Of a DNA stretch of 45,521 nucleotides, positions 26,971 to 34,890 are shown one piece after another (the first letter of the stretch is position 1; every line of letters starts with the position of its first letter). This DNA comes from Erysipelotrichaceae bacterium (GTDB taxonomy: Bacteria; Bacillota_I; Bacilli_A; ML615J-28; CAG-313). The position numbers were made by a program, and so were the translations under genes. Below the pieces are notes generated by a model. The model had not been told where the DNA came from. It saw nothing but the letters and a program-made list of their open reading frames with translations, and did no database searches. The stretch is from contig SVBG01000012.1 of NCBI GenBank assembly GCA_015059015.1, positions 1-45,521 on the forward strand, in the 5' to 3' direction.

Positions 26971-27839
26971 TAACTCACCTCATCTCTAATAATATTAATA
27001 ATATCATCTATTTTTAATTTAGTTTTTTTTATTATGTAAAATGATAAATCATCATTTACTATTTTTTCATCTAGTTTTTCATCATCAATTGTTTTTATAG
27101 ACAAAATATCATAAAATTCACGTAATTCTTTTTCTAATAAATTATTACTTTCTTTTTGATTACTATATACAATTAATTTATCTAATACAACACACAAATC
27201 TTTGTCATTATCTTTTATTATTTCTAATGAATTTTGCAAATCATAATCAGTAAGGCATAGGTCTTTAATATCAACATAATGTGAAGGAATCCATAACAAT
27301 ATTTGATTAATATTTATGTTTTCATCAAATAGGCTACCATCATATAATTTCCATTCAACTTCATTTGTAATATCACGATAATATTTTAAATCAATATTAT
27401 AATCCATATTATTTATTAAATCTTTCTCTAATAAAAAATCATATACTACAAAAGCATCAGAAAATACTAAATCATCTACATATTTTTTTATATCAGATAT
27501 ATTATTGTATGACACCCATTTCACATTTTCTATGTACTTGTCATCCCTTAATCTTTTCGGAATATATAATTCCTCATTAATATATCCACATATTATAGTA
27601 TATTCTTTATTAATTAGTTTTGCACTAAAAAATGTATAATTATTTTCCATTACATAACGAATTTTATCACTTAATGTATAAGTCATTATTTCATTTTTAT
27701 TAGCTACAATTTTTATAATTTGTTGAATATCCTCATTTTCTTTTTGTAAATATTTATATTCATTTTCTTCTATTTCACCACATCCAGCAAGACACATTAT
27801 AAACATTAAACTCATAAAAACTAAAAATACTTTCTTCAT
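26970..27839 (-). CDS. Lipoprotein of unknown function upstream of the metalloprotease
   Basis: This 289-aa protein has a clear lipoprotein signal (MKKVFLVFMSLMFIMCLAGC, Cys20) followed by a Lys/Glu-rich, mostly helical mature part with Ile- and Asp-rich stretches. I recognise no domain. Its stop overlaps the metalloprotease start (TAATG) and its own start overlaps the stop of a 31-codon ORF (ATGA), so the three are probably translated in a coupled way. Being membrane-held next to a secreted protease, it might act as a chaperone, inhibitor or partner; this rests on gene order only. Confidence 0.72.
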   Translation of the reverse strand: MKKVFLVFMSLMFIMCLAGCGEIEENEYKYLQKENEDIQQIIKIVANKNEIMTYTLSDKIRYVMENNYTFFSAKLINKEYTIICGYINEELYIPKRLRDDKYIENVKWVSYNNISDIKKYVDDLVFSDAFVVYDFLLEKDLINNMDYNIDLKYYRDITNEVEWKLYDGSLFDENININQILLWIPSHYVDIKDLCLTDYDLQNSLEIIKDNDKDLCVVLDKLIVYSNQKESNNLLEKELREFYDILSIKTIDDEKLDEKIVNDDLSFYIIKKTKLKIDDIINIIRDEVS

Positions 27840-27931
27840 TTCACATCATTCCTTTCAATCATATCTATATTATTACTTAATAATTCATTTTCAAAGATAA
27901 TCACCATATTAATTAAATAAATCTTAATCAT
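27836..27931 (-). CDS. 31-codon ORF with strong ribosome binding site (possible leader peptide or microprotein)
   Basis: It starts at an ATG preceded by GGGAGGTG, the best ribosome binding site of this module, at 6 bases. The peptide begins MIKIYLINMVIIFENE and ends NDVK. Its stop overlaps the next start (ATGA). It lies 42 bp after an attenuator-like hairpin. It could be a real small protein, or a translated leader that feeds ribosomes into the lipoprotein gene, whose own site (AAAGGAAT, 10 bases away) is weaker. No family is recognised. Confidence 0.5.
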   Translation of the reverse strand: MIKIYLINMVIIFENELLSNNIDMIERNDVK

Positions 27932-27972
27932 GGGTAACACCTCCCGTTATTTATATTATATGTTATATTTGC

Positions 27973-27999
27973 AAAAAACTCTCTTATTTCTAAGAGAGT
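27973..27999 (-). terminator. Terminator hairpin in the leader of the metalloprotease module (possible attenuator)
   Basis: On the minus strand ACTCTCTTA, loop GAAA, TAAGAGAGT and then TTTTTT form a textbook intrinsic terminator, with a stable GNRA loop. It lies about 80-107 nt after the start point of a consensus promoter and upstream of the module's first ribosome binding site, so it would stop transcription unless something opens it. Confidence 0.78.
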
Positions 28000-28022
28000 C
28001 TAATAATTTCTTTCCCTATTTC

Positions 28023-28064
28023 ATTCTAAATACTTAATGTTGCTTATTATTACTATCTTAGAAT
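28023..28064 (-). promoter_or_regulatory. Leader RNA stem able to compete with the terminator
   Basis: On the minus strand ATTCTAA (28064..28058) can pair with TTAGAAT (28029..28023). The same 5' segment, TTCTAAGA (28063..28056), is also complementary over 8 bases to TCTTAGAA inside the terminator (27995..27988). The two pairings exclude each other, as in an attenuator or riboswitch. I do not recognise a known riboswitch class. Confidence 0.4.
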
Positions 28065-28086
28065 ATCAGACCTTCACTACATTAAT

Positions 28087-28116
28087 ATTATACTACTTTC
28101 CAACATACCTTGTCAA
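28087..28116 (-). promoter_or_regulatory. Consensus sigma-A promoter of the metalloprotease module
   Basis: A perfect TTGACA (28116..28111) and a perfect TATAAT (28092..28087) are separated by 18 bp. Very AT-rich DNA lies upstream. Transcription would start near 28080, giving a leader of about 150 nt before the 31-codon ORF. Confidence 0.82.
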
Positions 28117-28288
28117 GTATTTAATATTTAGCATTAACTATTTATTAAATATTAATATACTAAACTTTTAGAATTGTTAATTTATATAAATATTAAATTT
28201 TAGTGAATTTTGTTATTTTTTAATATGTTCAAACAAATAAATGTTTAAAATAATAAACTTATCTAGTTTTGTAGTAAATATATTTTTA

Positions 28289-28318
28289 ATTATACCAAAA
28301 AAGGGTAAAAATTCCATT
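28289..28318 (-). repeat. Direct repeat copy 2 (terminator arm plus extended -10)
   Basis: Same sequence and orientation as 23944-23974, apart from one A fewer in the A-run. Again TGGTATAAT follows the terminator on the minus strand. No transposase remnant follows this copy. Confidence 0.7.
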
Positions 28319-28344
28319 TAAGAAAATTCTTACCCCTTTTTTTT
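28297..28344 (-). terminator. Second terminator downstream of the Ig-lipoprotein operon
   Basis: GGGTAAGAATT and AATTTTTACCC (minus strand, one G-U pair) enclose an 11-base loop, followed by six T. It is about 265 bp after the lipoprotein stop, after a first terminator, and shares its sequence with the one at 23952-23996. Confidence 0.7.
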
Positions 28345-28578
28345 ACATACCCCTTATTCTTTTATATTGTTAATACCCGCATAACCTCTAAAGTGCAAAA
28401 TAAAGTTACCTATATACAAAGGAGTAATAAGAATTTCAATATGATTATTACTTCTTTATAGTAAATAATAAAATTTAAAACTTAAGAATTCTTACAACAA
28501 ACTTATACCATTTTAAGTTTAAAAATCAATAGTTTTTCAATATTTATCAAAAATATAAACTTTTTTCTTATAGTTAAG

Positions 28579-28604
28579 AAAAAGCCTACCACTATAGGTA
28601 GGCT
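28579..28604 (-). terminator. Intrinsic terminator of the oppF-protease-lipoprotein operon
   Basis: AGCCTACC, loop TATAGT, GGTAGGCT and a run of T begin 6 bases after the stop of the last lipoprotein gene. It is the end of the long right-hand operon. Confidence 0.9.
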
Positions 28605-28609
28605 CAAAA

Positions 28610-31600
28610 CTATTTTTCTACAATTTGAATTGCATAACGCATTGTTACATCATTACCGTTTACAGAAACAGTAATAGAGAAGTAATAAATACCTGTATTT
28701 AAGAAATCAATATCATCGATATAAATTAAAGATTTCTTTAAAGTATTATTAGTGATTTCTCCATCTTTTGTAATAATTGTAATATTATCATAGAATGCTT
28801 TTTTAGCTAAAACTTTATTTGTAAATTTAGTTAAAGTAAAGTTTTTAATTGAAACTACAGCACCATCAATAATAAATGCATTTACAAATACTTCTTTATT
28901 AAATTCTTCATTTCCTAAATATTTAACAGTTAAAGTATTATTAAATGTATCCATATATACTGCACCATCAGTTCCATAATTAAATGATGGTGTAATATTT
29001 ACATAATGCATATTAATTAAATTACCAACAGTTGTGTATTCAAATAATGTTTCAGCATATTGTTTTTTATCAAAATTGATTAATCCCATTCCATAACCAT
29101 CAAAGAAGATATACATATTTTCAGATACATATCTACCAAAGTAAGTATCTTTTTCAACAATTGTAAACGTATTATCATCTAGATTAAGAATGAACTTATA
29201 ACTAAATGGACTCTCAGTTGCAGACCCTGCATCAAAAATATAAACAGTATCATTTTCATAATCAATACCACCATATTTTTGATTTCTAACAGCAGCACCA
29301 CTTACGCTAAATATTGAATTACTTCCAATTTTTAAATAGAATCCTTCACTTTGATCAACTGATAAAATTGCAGTTTCACCATTAATTGTTGTAGTAAATG
29401 TTTGATTTACATATTTATATAGAACTTCACTATCTTTAGAATTAATTTGACCAACTTTTTCTGTTGTCATTGTAAATTTATATACATCACCTAAATAAGT
29501 TAAAAATGAAGAATTACCAGTTTCTTGTGTAAATGTATCATCAAATACTACTTCACCATGATTTACAATATATTTATAGTCACTTGAAAGTCTTTCATAT
29601 AAATGAACCTTTAATGCGTACCACATAGTTTCATTAGTTTCTTTATTAGTTACTTCAAAAATATCAAGTGAATAACCATTATAATTTTGTTCTAAAATAT
29701 ATGAACTACTATAATTAATAACTACTTTTTGATTAAGTTCCCAAATTTCTTCATTGAAATAAATTAATGGTCTTTTAGCATCAATAAATGGCATTCTTAA
29801 ACTATTATCTGGATCAATAACAACAATACCATTATTATAACTTAACGTAAATTCGTAATTATTAAATTTAATATACATTGTATTTTCATCAATACCATAT
29901 AAAATTTCAGCTAAAGAGCCGTTAACAGACATTTGTCCATCTGCAGTAATATATAGCTTTTTAAGTTGAGTTACACTAGTACCTTCTTCTTCATAGCCTT
30001 CTTCATCAGTTGATGAACTTGTAGGAATAGTAGTTAATAATGTATCATAAACTCCAACCATTTTTAGGTTTAAAACGATAAATTCAACTGTTTCACTAAA
30101 TCCTTTAAAATTAATTTTAACAGGATATACACCAGGAGCATTTGTATTAATTTTACCTTCTATCATATCTTGTGTAATTTCAACATTTTCACCATTTAAT
30201 AAAACAGTAAAAATATCTTTAGTATAAACAGTAGTTCCTTCAAATACAAATGTTTTATTAACACTAATTTCAACATTTGCTTCAATCATTACATTAAAGC
30301 TTGTTCTAACAGGTTCATTTTCAGGACCATTTACATATACATCAACTAAAACTTCTTGTAAGCCAATTTCAGCAAAATCAATAGTAGAAAGAACTTCTGC
30401 ATAAGTTGCAAGTGTAGAAGCTTGTGATGCAATTTTTGTAAGTTTTTGATTTACGCCATTAATTCGAACTACTAAATTATCAAATGCATCATATGAAGTT
30501 ACACCTTCTTTTAATACAACAGTATCATTTAAAACTATAATACTATAAATCTTATCAACTACTTTATATGTAATTTCTTTAGTAATTGGTGTTTCCTTAG
30601 TTATACCTAAGCTTGAATCAACATATGAAATAGTAATAGTTGCTGTATATGTACCAACAGTATTAAAGTCTACATTATCAGTATTAATATATTGATCAAT
30701 ATCTGTGAAATTAATTCCATTTACAATAACACTAAAATCACCCGCAAAATTATATGAAGTTTTTGAAGTTCCTTTAACTATTTCAATAACATTAGATTTA
30801 GTGTAATTAATGATAACACCTTGTTTTACTTCAACAACAGCAGTTTCTTCATACCCTAGATAATAAAGCTTAATAATGTTTTCTCCAACTTCTGCATAAT
30901 TAATAACACCATCAATCATATCTAAAGTTACAGGAATTTCTACATTATTTTTAACAATATTAAATAAAGTTGTTAAATCAATATAACTACTATTAGGATA
31001 AATAATTAAATCTTTATGAGTAATTACAATTTCACCATTTGGTACCACTTTAATATTACATGAACTAGTTTTAACTGCTTGTCCTTCAGTATATGTAATC
31101 TTAATTTCATAAACTTCATTTTCTACAGCATTTTCTAAACTAGATAAATCAATCATATCTAACGTTACAAGTCTAGCCTGTCCATCAAGATAAATACTAA
31201 ATAAAGATGTATAGTCAAATGAACTTAATTCTTCTTTTGGAATTTCTTTTAAAACATATGAATTAATAATTTCAATATCATGGTCAGAAATTACATTGAC
31301 TGAAAGTGTCATTGAAGTTTCACCAAGTGAAACTTTATATTGATATACACCTACATTAGTTGTTATATTAGACTCTACCATATCAGAAGTAATAGGTTTA
31401 ATTTTACCATCAACAACAACTGTAAAATATTGATTAAAATCATATGTTTCAATTTCAGATTGTTTAATAGTAATTTCATATGTACTTAATTTAATTTGAT
31501 AGTTTATTTCTTCAACATTAACAACTAATTCAAGAATTTCACCTTTATATTTGCAAATAACTTTATAAGCACCAGCTATAGTTCTAAGATTAGATAAATC

Positions 31601-32044
31601 TAAATATTCATCTAATACTTCAACATTTTCTTCATTGTCAGTTATTTCAAAATACTGTTTATAATCATGATTAAATACAGTTAAATTATTTACATTTACT
31701 TCTTCTACATCTTTTAAAGTGATACTTATTGCATCAGCTTTTAACACCTCAACAGTTATAGAGGCCATTTTATTTTTATAAGTACATAATACAATATAAT
31801 TTCCAACTTCAGCTAAAATATTACTTAAATCTAAATATTCTTTTTTAACTTCAATGTCTGAAGTTCCTGATTTAATTGTAAATAAAGTTGTATAATCATA
31901 ATCAAGAACTTCATCGACATTTAAAGTAATTTTTTCCTGATTTGGTGTAATTGTAATGTTTTCAACAGGAGTTTCATCACAACCAATTAAAACAAGGGCT
32001 AATGCAATCAAAACAACAGCTATAAAACGAATATTATTTTTCAT
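28610..32044 (-). CDS. Large surface lipoprotein with eight Ig-like repeats
   Basis: This 1,144-aa lipoprotein has the signal peptide of MKNNIRFIAVVLIALALVLI, then G and lipid Cys22. Eight repeats of about 70-90 residues follow, at about 28-101, 105-178, 183-252, 257-334, 339-406, 411-496, 500-589 and 592-659. Each has an aromatic-rich strand (YDYTTLFTI, FDYTSLFSI), a V-T-x-D-M-I-D type strand, and a closing G-x-Y-x-V...V-x-V pair. They look like a bacterial Ig-like fold, forming a stalk of about 630 residues. The remaining about 480 residues are beta-rich with many Tyr and no motif I recognise. Strong GGAGGG is present. Last gene of the operon that contains the second giant protease. Probably a substrate- or host-binding surface protein; no enzyme signature is visible. 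Confidence 0.75.
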   Translation of the reverse strand: MKNNIRFIAVVLIALALVLIGCDETPVENITITPNQEKITLNVDEVLDYDYTTLFTIKSGTSDIEVKKEYLDLSNILAEVGNYIVLCTYKNKMASITVEVLKADAISITLKDVEEVNVNNLTVFNHDYKQYFEITDNEENVEVLDEYLDLSNLRTIAGAYKVICKYKGEILELVVNVEEINYQIKLSTYEITIKQSEIETYDFNQYFTVVVDGKIKPITSDMVESNITTNVGVYQYKVSLGETSMTLSVNVISDHDIEIINSYVLKEIPKEELSSFDYTSLFSIYLDGQARLVTLDMIDLSSLENAVENEVYEIKITYTEGQAVKTSSCNIKVVPNGEIVITHKDLIIYPNSSYIDLTTLFNIVKNNVEIPVTLDMIDGVINYAEVGENIIKLYYLGYEETAVVEVKQGVIINYTKSNVIEIVKGTSKTSYNFAGDFSVIVNGINFTDIDQYINTDNVDFNTVGTYTATITISYVDSSLGITKETPITKEITYKVVDKIYSIIVLNDTVVLKEGVTSYDAFDNLVVRINGVNQKLTKIASQASTLATYAEVLSTIDFAEIGLQEVLVDVYVNGPENEPVRTSFNVMIEANVEISVNKTFVFEGTTVYTKDIFTVLLNGENVEITQDMIEGKINTNAPGVYPVKINFKGFSETVEFIVLNLKMVGVYDTLLTTIPTSSSTDEEGYEEEGTSVTQLKKLYITADGQMSVNGSLAEILYGIDENTMYIKFNNYEFTLSYNNGIVVIDPDNSLRMPFIDAKRPLIYFNEEIWELNQKVVINYSSSYILEQNYNGYSLDIFEVTNKETNETMWYALKVHLYERLSSDYKYIVNHGEVVFDDTFTQETGNSSFLTYLGDVYKFTMTTEKVGQINSKDSEVLYKYVNQTFTTTINGETAILSVDQSEGFYLKIGSNSIFSVSGAAVRNQKYGGIDYENDTVYIFDAGSATESPFSYKFILNLDDNTFTIVEKDTYFGRYVSENMYIFFDGYGMGLINFDKKQYAETLFEYTTVGNLINMHYVNITPSFNYGTDGAVYMDTFNNTLTVKYLGNEEFNKEVFVNAFIIDGAVVSIKNFTLTKFTNKVLAKKAFYDNITIITKDGEITNNTLKKSLIYIDDIDFLNTGIYYFSITVSVNGNDVTMRYAIQIVEK

Positions 32045-32066
32045 AAACGCCCTCCATCAATTAGGA

Positions 32067-34868
32067 TCATTTTAAAATCCAATCACCTAAGTGATAGAAA
32101 TAAATACTTAAATGTTTAGTATGATTATTAGAAATAACAATTTCAATATTACCTTTTACCATAGTAACATATCTATCGCGTTGACCAGTTGCTCCACCTG
32201 ACATATCAGTATTAGCACTATCTAATGTATAACCTTCTTCTTGAAGTGCAGTAATTAATTCTTCCATTAATTCTTCATAATTTGTAATTCTTACATTTTC
32301 ATCAAATTCGCTACTTTGAACATTAATAGAAATATAATCGATATAATATTCTTCACCAAGTTCATTAGTTCTAGTTCTCCAATCAAAGAATGGACCAAAT
32401 ACTAAATCATCAAATACTTCTAAGAAAATCTTAGGAGAAGGAAGATTTACAACTTCTTCACCAAATACATGTGTAAACGCAGTTAAAGCATTTTCTTCAT
32501 AGCTATTTCCAGTGTGTGTAGGTTGGAAATATTTACAAACATATTGATCCCATGAAGTTCTCCAAACTCTTGGAGTATAACCGTCAAATGCATCAGCAGC
32601 AATTTCTACAGCATTAAAATCGCTATATGTAGTAGTAATAGTACCATAGTAAACACCTGATAAATTGTAAGCAAATGAAGTAGAAACTACATAACCATTT
32701 TTATCAACATCAATTGAGAATGTTTTTGTACTAGATTTTTCAGCATCATCTGCATAACTATGCATTGATACAGCAAGTGCTAAATCTCTTGTAACATCTG
32801 TTGCTTTAAGTTTGAATTGATATACCATTTCATCACCATTACCTTTAGTACCAATAAATTCAAAAATATCACTAGAGAAATCAAAGTTAGGTAAGATATC
32901 AGCAATACTACCTTTAACTTTACGAGTACCTACAAAACCACCAGCTGAAGCTTGATATTCAAATTCATCGTAAGTTCCATCATTATTTTGTTTATAACCA
33001 GAATATTCAGTATGATAAAGTTTATCATCCATAGAGTAAGAATATTTACCAGTATTTTCAATTAAAATAGCATCTTTTGTAATATAACCAACTTCACCAA
33101 CAACACCTACACTTGATGTATAATTATGAATTTTAGCTTTAATAACTTTATCTTGGTTAGTACCAGTAGTACTAATTTCATAATCACCACTATCTCCACT
33201 TGGAGCATATGTAGTTACATCTTTTGCACTATATTTATAGTTATCTAATGCTTGCATATTTGCAAGTGCTTGACTTAATAATTCAGCATTTTCAGGAGCT
33301 TCATATTTTGTAGGTTCAGGAACTACAGTAGTACCAATATTAGCTGGAATAAGTTCAACTTCAGTATAACTCATTGCATCAGCTTCCTCTTGTGTATCTG
33401 AACCATAATATAATAATTCAGTTCTTAAAATAACTTTTCTAATATGACCATCTTCAATTTTAAATGAAATTGAAGCAAGAGTATCTTCTAGTAATGGAGT
33501 TAAACAATATGATAAATAAGTCATTAAGTATAATCCATCCATATCGTTTTGATCTACAGTATAAGTATATAATTCATCATCAGCATTATAAACAAAATCA
33601 GTTACATTTAAGTTACCTAAATGATTCCATAAATGTTGTGCTTCCCAAATAGCAGGAATACTTTGATAATCTTTTACAGTTGCAGCGGAAACTTCATTAT
33701 TTTTATTGATATATAATCTTTCAAGAGCATGACCAACATTTCCATAAGCATCCATTAAACCGTCAACTGAACCTCTTCTATAGTTATCAGTTACAATATT
33801 AGTAGTATTACCTTTTACATTCCATGAACCATACCATCTACCATCTGACATCATTACTAACATATCATATTGGTTAGTAGAATTATTAAATGAATTATTA
33901 AAATCTGTATAATAGTCTGTTAATACACCACCAAAAGTAATACTTAAGTTAGCAATTTCAGAAAGAACAGCAGTAGTTAATTCACCAACTTGACCTTCAA
34001 TAATTGGAGCTTTAACTAAAATAGTCTTAGATTTAAATACACTTTCATCACCAGTAGCAGTTGCAGTAATTGTTACGTTAGTATCAATTTTAACAGTACC
34101 GATTAATGATAATACACCATCTTCAATCTTAACTAAATCTTCGTGAGATACTTTCCAAGTATAACCAATATCACTTAAACCAGTAACAGTTGCAGAAACC
34201 ATAACTGTTTCACCTTCTGCAATTGTATCTTTACTTGTTGTAATAGAAATTGAACCAAATGAACTTGGAGCTTTTACAATAATATTTTTTTCAGCATAAA
34301 CACTATTAGTTTCAACAGAAACAGCCTTGATAGTTACTTCAGTATCAACATTAACTTCTTTTAATACAGATAAAACATTATTATCAACTTTAACCAATGT
34401 ATTATCAGAAACAATCCATGCAATACCTTTATTTTCAAGACCAACTACATTTACAGATAAAGTAATTGTTTCACCATATGTAATTGTATTTCTTTGAGTA
34501 GTAATTTCAATCTTAGGTTCTACATAGTTCTTAATTGTAAAAATCTTTGTAGCAGTTTTACTAGCATCTGCTTGTGCATATGCTACAACAGTAACAGTTT
34601 TATCTTCTGCAACATCACCAATAACAGTTAAAACATCATTTTCAATTTGAACAAGTGATGGATCAGAAATAATAAAACTATAAGCAGTATTATCGTTACC
34701 TGTAACAGCAACAGTTAAATTAGTTGATTCACCGTTTGTAAGAGTTGTCTTATCAGCTTCAAATGTAATAGCAACCTCAGTATTATTTGAGTTATTATTA
34801 CATCCAACAATTGTTAATGCGATTAAGGCAACAAGAACAAAGGCAGCAAATTTTTTAAATAATTTCAT
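32067..34868 (-). CDS. Surface lipoprotein with three BIG2-like Ig domains
   Basis: This 933-aa lipoprotein has signal MKLFKKFAAFVLVALIALTI then VG and lipid Cys23. Three BIG2-like domains lie at about 32-113, 118-198 and 205-286, each with the S-D/H-x-x-L-V-x-I/V-x-x-x-x-L-S/T core (for example ISDPSLVQIENDVLTV). The last about 645 residues form a beta-rich region with many Tyr and Asp, related in layout and some motifs to the neighbour at 34891-37236, so these two are paralogues. Ribosome binding site GGAG/AAGGA. 22 bp gaps on each side place it mid-operon. Binding of a host or dietary polymer is likely; the ligand is unknown. Confidence 0.73.
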   Translation of the reverse strand: MKLFKKFAAFVLVALIALTIVGCNNNSNNTEVAITFEADKTTLTNGESTNLTVAVTGNDNTAYSFIISDPSLVQIENDVLTVIGDVAEDKTVTVVAYAQADASKTATKIFTIKNYVEPKIEITTQRNTITYGETITLSVNVVGLENKGIAWIVSDNTLVKVDNNVLSVLKEVNVDTEVTIKAVSVETNSVYAEKNIIVKAPSSFGSISITTSKDTIAEGETVMVSATVTGLSDIGYTWKVSHEDLVKIEDGVLSLIGTVKIDTNVTITATATGDESVFKSKTILVKAPIIEGQVGELTTAVLSEIANLSITFGGVLTDYYTDFNNSFNNSTNQYDMLVMMSDGRWYGSWNVKGNTTNIVTDNYRRGSVDGLMDAYGNVGHALERLYINKNNEVSAATVKDYQSIPAIWEAQHLWNHLGNLNVTDFVYNADDELYTYTVDQNDMDGLYLMTYLSYCLTPLLEDTLASISFKIEDGHIRKVILRTELLYYGSDTQEEADAMSYTEVELIPANIGTTVVPEPTKYEAPENAELLSQALANMQALDNYKYSAKDVTTYAPSGDSGDYEISTTGTNQDKVIKAKIHNYTSSVGVVGEVGYITKDAILIENTGKYSYSMDDKLYHTEYSGYKQNNDGTYDEFEYQASAGGFVGTRKVKGSIADILPNFDFSSDIFEFIGTKGNGDEMVYQFKLKATDVTRDLALAVSMHSYADDAEKSSTKTFSIDVDKNGYVVSTSFAYNLSGVYYGTITTTYSDFNAVEIAADAFDGYTPRVWRTSWDQYVCKYFQPTHTGNSYEENALTAFTHVFGEEVVNLPSPKIFLEVFDDLVFGPFFDWRTRTNELGEEYYIDYISINVQSSEFDENVRITNYEELMEELITALQEEGYTLDSANTDMSGGATGQRDRYVTMVKGNIEIVISNNHTKHLSIYFYHLGDWILK

Positions 34869-34890
34869 GTCCTTTTCTCCTTTTTAAATT

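Larger units (their letters stand above)
27932..28609. other. 678-bp gap: leader, promoter, repeat and no intact gene
   Basis: Besides the leader, promoter, repeat and terminators listed separately, 28354-28455 (minus strand) has an open frame of about 33 codons without a start codon that ends FRGYAGINNIKE. It may be a decayed gene end. The rest is AT-rich DNA in which I see nothing. Confidence 0.5.
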
